Source: Fluviicola sp. (lineage in GTDB: Bacteria > Bacteroidota > Bacteroidia > Flavobacteriales_D > Crocinitomicaceae). Taken from it: a stretch of 16,457 nucleotides of DNA. Below, one piece after another: positions 12,866-16,457 of the stretch. The first letter of the stretch is position 1. Every line of letters begins with the position of its first letter. The notes beneath the pieces were generated by a model. The model saw only the letters and a list, made by a program, of their open reading frames with translations, was not told the DNA's origin and did not search any database. Where the stretch lies: the NCBI RefSeq assembly GCF_030151805.1, contig NZ_JASLCN010000002.1, positions 1 to 16,457 on the forward strand, given 5' to 3'. Position numbers and translations under genes: made by a program.

Positions 12866-14854
12866 CTACTCAAGGTAAACCGGTTGGCTCTTACCGTAAT
12901 CTACCTGGTAATCGAATTTGAATTGCTTTGTTTCACCTTTATTGGTTGTGAATTTCCACGTAAGAATTCCGGTTTTTTCATCTAATGTGGCTCCTGTAAA
13001 TGTTCCGCGTTTTACTTTGATGTCATCGTTCACGGAAATAGGGAAGTGATCTTTGATAATGATCGGAATGGAAGCTCCTCCGTTGTTTCGGATTGTGAAA
13101 TCCCAGGTTACTTCGTATTTATAGCGGCTTCCAAGCAAACGTGTTTTACTCATTTCCTCGCTACGTTTTCTTTCTACAACTATCTTTTTGTCTTTTCCTA
13201 AAGAGAAGCTCAAGGTATCTTTGGCAGAATTCACATCAATGAAACTTTTTCCAATGTATGTTCCGTCAAAATACAAATTGGATTCTCCGTTCAGTAGGTT
13301 CAGTTTTTCCCAACCTGAAATCTGAGCAACCAAATAAACCGATTCATCCAGTTTCGGAACAGCATGGTATTCGTAATCTGCTTTCATCTGGTAGGTTGCA
13401 ATTGCGACGCGGTGCTCGGCATCATCCGAAGGAACGGTGAACGGTGTTTCAATCTGAAATTCCATGCGCAGATCTTTTTCAACCTGGTTTGCAATCGAAA
13501 CATTGTATGTGCCGCTGGTTATTTCCGCTTCTGTATCACCGTCCCATTTTTCTTCTCTTTTCGATTTGTTGCGTGTGATTTTTTGCTGAATAACGACACT
13601 TTCCAATTGATTTGTACTGTAATAAGAGTCGGCAGCTACAGCATCAGTTGTGGTGTAAGCGGCTCCGTTTCCTGAAATTCCAAACTGATTTTCGAGTTTT
13701 TCCATGGCGATCGCTTCCGGATACAACTGCGTTTTAATATACGGCGCGCTGATTGTTACATATTGCGCATGATATCCCAAATAAGAAACTGTATAACTGC
13801 GTTCTCCACGTGGTACTAAAAACGAAAAATGACCTGTTGCATCGGTTGTGAACACATTCAACGGATTATTGACCATCGTGATCTTTGCAAAAGCCAATGG
13901 TTCTCCGGAAGCCGCATCCGTAATTTCTCCGTGGATCATTTCTCCGTCGAAGTTGTATTGCGGAACTGAACGCGCTACGACTTGTTTTCTGGGAGCCGGC
14001 GTATAATAATTGACTTCCCAGGGATAAATCACCGGTTCTTGTGTGTTGTCGTAAGGATCGTTTGTGGAAAGGATTAACTGAACATTTTTCCACTCGATTC
14101 CGGTGTTTTGAGAGACCAATCCTTTTGCTTCGAGTAAAACCGGAGCACCAACCCCGTTACTTCGCATGTCGTAGTAAGGTTTCCAGGAAGCTTTGTGGGT
14201 AATGTACGTGAATGTGAAATTCACATTTGCTGCTTTTTCAACATTGAGCTCCACTTCAATTTCGGTGTAATTTACAACCGGTAACCCTTTTCGCGTATTG
14301 ATTTCCTGTTCGATGGTATTGATTTTTCGGACAACTCCTTCAATTTCGGAATCCAGTTGCGATTTACGCGTGTTGATTTCCGAAAGTTTGGCGTGAAAGA
14401 AAGTAGAAGCTTCTTTCAATTCGGAAATTTTCATGGCTTGCTGCTGACTGCTTAAACTGTTGTTCTTTAACAACAACTGTTCATCCAGGAGCAATACTTT
14501 GTATTCGTCACGTAAGGTACGTTCCTGCTTTTCAAGCGCTTTTTTACGGTCATTTTTCTCTGCCAGTTCCGTTTCAGCGATGGATTTATCGTCGAAGTTT
14601 TTCCTGGTGCGGACACTCAGGATTGTGGCCTGGTCCGAACACTTTAGCTGAATGGAACTCGGATCTAAGAAATCAGTCAGTTTTTGAAAAATGATGACTT
14701 GTTTTCCGGGACTTAGGTTCAATTCTTTGAAATGCTCGATCTGAGCACCTTGTTTAAAAACGGTGACTTTTTGAATGGAAGCTTCCGATTTTGTTTCCTT
14801 CTGGCTCCAGCCGAATAGCGGAAGAAGGAATAAAATAAATGTTACTTTTCTCAT
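12866..14854 (-). CDS. Secreted DUF4140/DUF4139 protein with carboxypeptidase-regulatory-like insert
   Basis: This 662-residue protein starts with a signal peptide (MRKVTFILFLLPLFGWSQ, cleavage probably near residue 18) and is expected in the periplasm or cell surface. An N-terminal DUF4140-like domain (about 25-120) begins with SIQKVTVFKQGAQIEH. Residues about 95-190 are charged and helical, likely coiled coil. A DUF4139-type region starts near 195, with ASWKPYYDMR (222-231) and WKNVQLILSTNDP, and ends near the C terminus. The region is interrupted at about 306-385 by a carboxypeptidase-D-regulatory-like beta domain (IHGEITDAASGEPLAFAKI, SYLGYHAQYVTI), the module found at the N terminus of SusC-like proteins. 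Relatives are sometimes called mucoidy inhibitor MuiA family; the biochemical function is unknown. The stop faces the terminator at 12819-12847, and a terminator separates its start from the upstream gene. Confidence 0.88.
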   Translation of the reverse strand: MRKVTFILFLLPLFGWSQKETKSEASIQKVTVFKQGAQIEHFKELNLSPGKQVIIFQKLTDFLDPSSIQLKCSDQATILSVRTRKNFDDKSIAETELAEKNDRKKALEKQERTLRDEYKVLLLDEQLLLKNNSLSSQQQAMKISELKEASTFFHAKLSEINTRKSQLDSEIEGVVRKINTIEQEINTRKGLPVVNYTEIEVELNVEKAANVNFTFTYITHKASWKPYYDMRSNGVGAPVLLEAKGLVSQNTGIEWKNVQLILSTNDPYDNTQEPVIYPWEVNYYTPAPRKQVVARSVPQYNFDGEMIHGEITDAASGEPLAFAKITMVNNPLNVFTTDATGHFSFLVPRGERSYTVSYLGYHAQYVTISAPYIKTQLYPEAIAMEKLENQFGISGNGAAYTTTDAVAADSYYSTNQLESVVIQQKITRNKSKREEKWDGDTEAEITSGTYNVSIANQVEKDLRMEFQIETPFTVPSDDAEHRVAIATYQMKADYEYHAVPKLDESVYLVAQISGWEKLNLLNGESNLYFDGTYIGKSFIDVNSAKDTLSFSLGKDKKIVVERKRSEEMSKTRLLGSRYKYEVTWDFTIRNNGGASIPIIIKDHFPISVNDDIKVKRGTFTGATLDEKTGILTWKFTTNKGETKQFKFDYQVDYGKSQPVYLE

Positions 14855-14865
14855 GTTCTCTATGT

Positions 14866-14895
14866 AAAAAAAAACGTACCCGGTTAGGTACGTTT
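14866..14895 (-). terminator. Intrinsic terminator after the TPR/PD40 gene
   Basis: On the minus strand AAACGTACC (14895-14887) pairs with GGTACGTTT (14880-14872) around a 6-nt loop, followed by a run of T to 14866. It ends the gene at 14921-16282 and separates it from the DUF4139 gene starting at 14854. I see no TAnnTTTG box in the remaining gap. Confidence 0.88.
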
Positions 14896-14920
14896 ATCTG
14901 TTCAATTCGTTCAAATGAAT

Positions 14921-16282
14921 TTAAAGTTTTACCGGAAGAACCAGTTTGCTTAAATCAATTTCGAAAATATCTATACTACTTTTCTTGTCGCTGATTGTTA
15001 AACCGCTTACGAATGCTTTTCCTAAATCTTTGTAAATCACAAAATGCGAATCATCGTTAACGGTATTTACGGCAGGCCCGAGGTTTTTTGCTTTTGTCCA
15101 GCCGGAACCGGTGTTTTCAGAAACAAAGACATCCAAACCACCCATTCCCAAATGTCCTTCAGAACTGAAGAATAAGAATCTTCCGTCCGGAGTAATGTAT
15201 GGAGTTGTTTCACGCATGTTTGTATTCACGCTGTCGCTTAAGATTTTCGCTTCTCCCCAGGTTTTTCCGGAGCGTTGCACGACATAAATATCGGTTGAAC
15301 GTTTGTCTCCTTTTCTGTCGGACACAAAATACATCGTGTTTCCATCTGCCGTCAATGTTGCGTAACCTTCCATGAAACTGGTATTGATGGATTTATTGTC
15401 GATTACTTTCGGAAGATTCCATTTTCCTTTTTTCGTGAATTCCACTTCGCAGATATCGGAGCTTCCGGTGACTTTTTTAGCGTTGGTTGCCGTGTTGTTC
15501 AAAACAACGATTGCTTTCAACCCGTCTTTCGACAACCAGCTCATGGATTCAAACCCAGGTCCGTTGATTCGTTCTACGTTGTTGGTAATACTATCGAAAC
15601 GAAGCATCTTTTGATTCCAAACACCTGTGTAAACGTCTTCAAAATATTCCTGATCGTCCGGGTTCATCATTCCTCCGGTTGTATTCGCTCTTCTGGATGT
15701 GAAATACACACGTTTTCCGTCTGCAGTCAAAACAGGAGAATAATCGTTGTAGCCGGAATTGATATCACCCAACAAAGAAAGGCGCAGGTTCGGAGTAGAA
15801 GCTCCTTGTTTTGCATATTGAACGGAAGCCAGTTTCCCTTGTGTATTCAGATCTTTTGCCCGCCCTTTGGACAAATGCATCAAAGCAAGCTGGAAATATT
15901 GTTCCGCTGAATCCAATTCGTTTAAGTTGTGGCAAGCTACTCCCAAAATGTCGTAAACTTCTGCATCTACATCATCCGGCCCTTTTCTGATAGCTTCCAA
16001 ACCGTATTGTTTTGCATAACCGAAGTTTTTCAAACGGTAGTGGCAGTAAGAAATCCAAAAGGATGCTTTCCAGGTATTCGGATCTTTAATTGCTGCTTCA
16101 CGGAACACCAATAATGCTTCACGGATTTTATTTTCTCCGACTAATTGTTTTCCCTGGTCAATTTTGATCAGAGCAGCAGATTTGTCAATGATTCCTGTGA
16201 CACTATCTTTTGATGCTGTATGAAAAGCAAAGGATTTAGTAGTACAAAGTAGTAATAACAAGGTTCCGAATAGGATTTTCAT
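14921..16282 (-). CDS. Secreted TPR and WD40-like (PD40) repeat protein
   Basis: The 453-residue protein has an N-terminal signal peptide (MKILFGTLLLLLCTTKSFA, cleavage near 19-20). Residues about 40-135 form TPR-like helical repeats (KIREALLVFREAAIKDP, LGVACHNLNELDSAEQYFQ). From about 170 to the end are repeated PD40 beta-propeller blades with the signature of a Tyr/Phe-phe-ser strand after DGxxxYF: SPVLTADGKRVYFTSRR (182-198), TLTADGNTMYFVSDR (309-323) and YITPDGRFLFFSSEG (362-376). The layout resembles the N-terminal part of the TPR-PD40-OmpA proteins of Bacteroidota, such as PorE of the type IX secretion system, but the OmpA-like peptidoglycan-binding domain is missing here and the protein ends after the propeller. 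Partner and function are unknown. Its transcript ends at the terminator at 14866-14895. Confidence 0.85.
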   Translation of the reverse strand: MKILFGTLLLLLCTTKSFAFHTASKDSVTGIIDKSAALIKIDQGKQLVGENKIREALLVFREAAIKDPNTWKASFWISYCHYRLKNFGYAKQYGLEAIRKGPDDVDAEVYDILGVACHNLNELDSAEQYFQLALMHLSKGRAKDLNTQGKLASVQYAKQGASTPNLRLSLLGDINSGYNDYSPVLTADGKRVYFTSRRANTTGGMMNPDDQEYFEDVYTGVWNQKMLRFDSITNNVERINGPGFESMSWLSKDGLKAIVVLNNTATNAKKVTGSSDICEVEFTKKGKWNLPKVIDNKSINTSFMEGYATLTADGNTMYFVSDRKGDKRSTDIYVVQRSGKTWGEAKILSDSVNTNMRETTPYITPDGRFLFFSSEGHLGMGGLDVFVSENTGSGWTKAKNLGPAVNTVNDDSHFVIYKDLGKAFVSGLTISDKKSSIDIFEIDLSKLVLPVKL

Positions 16283-16394
16283 ATGAAGTTGTTCTATAAT
16301 TTGGAGACAAAGTAATATAAAAAAATCAAAATTCGTTCAGTGAATGATAACTGATGGCATGGATTTGGTATTTATTGCGGGGAAATTGAAAAAA

Positions 16395-16457
16395 ATTACG
16401 AATTACGAATTACGAATTACGAATTACGAATTACGAATTACGAATTACGAATTACGA
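16395..16457. repeat. Tandem array of the 7-mer ATTACGA
   Basis: Nine perfect copies of ATTACGA occupy the last 63 bases and run to the window edge, so the full array is longer or ends just outside. There is no sequence variation between copies. It lies 113 bp upstream of the TPR/PD40 start codon. The unit length of 7 would shift frames if coding, but no reading frame covers it from a known gene. The same 7-mer in inverted arrangement makes the palindrome at 2287-2306. Confidence 0.95.

Noticed and set aside
16308..16330. Possible promoter for the TPR/PD40 gene (TTACTTTG on the minus strand)
   Set aside because: One mismatch in the -7 box and the only TTTG upstream is 11 nt away, too close for a -33 element.
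16395..16457. Array considered as a CRISPR
   Set aside because: Units are 7 bp with no spacers; it is a simple tandem repeat.

Overview
The window looks like a chromosomal segment of a Bacteroidota bacterium, probably of the Flavobacteriales type; the order-level placement is inference. Support comes from promoter boxes of the Bacteroidota form TAnnTTTG ahead of several genes, absence of obvious Shine-Dalgarno sequences, a DAHP synthase fused to a C-terminal chorismate mutase, a divergent EPSP synthase, and secreted DUF4139 and PD40-repeat proteins typical of the phylum.

Layout. Positions 1-255 (minus) hold the N-terminal part of a response regulator that runs off the window. A 584-bp gap follows; its right half has a promoter box and a strong terminator bracketing a predicted small RNA of about 70 nt (690-759). 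Then come an RprY-like response regulator (840-1532) and tsaB (1595-2269), which converge on a minus-strand block: an Fsr-type MFS transporter (2370-3569) behind a complete trpEGDCFBA operon (9811 down to 3606). Divergent from trpE, on the plus strand, are a bifunctional DAHP synthase/chorismate mutase (10209-11288) and aroA (11285-12532). A bidirectional terminator at 12819-12847 separates aroA from two minus-strand genes for secreted proteins: a DUF4140/DUF4139 protein with an inserted carboxypeptidase-regulatory-like domain, and a TPR plus PD40 protein. The window ends inside an array of the 7-mer ATTACGA.

The most notable part is the 397-bp divergent region between trpE and the DAHP synthase gene. 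On the minus strand it has a promoter, a 15-codon leader ORF with tandem Trp codons (MKFWWCLYTRKVTDA), mutually exclusive 1:2 and 2:3 pairings, and a 13-bp terminator stem with a T tract: a complete ribosome-mediated attenuator for trpEGDCFBA. On the plus strand it has a second set of the same parts: promoter box, 17-codon leader ORF with one Trp codon (MKKTTQIVKNIWRIEIH), a 7-bp 1:2 hairpin, a 6-bp 2:3 antiterminator and an 11-bp terminator stem before the DAHP synthase gene. If both work, charged tRNA-Trp would control entry into the shikimate pathway (DAHP synthase, EPSP synthase) and the Trp branch together from one locus.

The trp genes are tightly packed: five of six junctions are ATGA stop/start overlaps once trpG and trpC are given their more likely starts, and trpF/trpB overlap by 14 bp. 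The seven Trp enzymes contain only five Trp residues in all.
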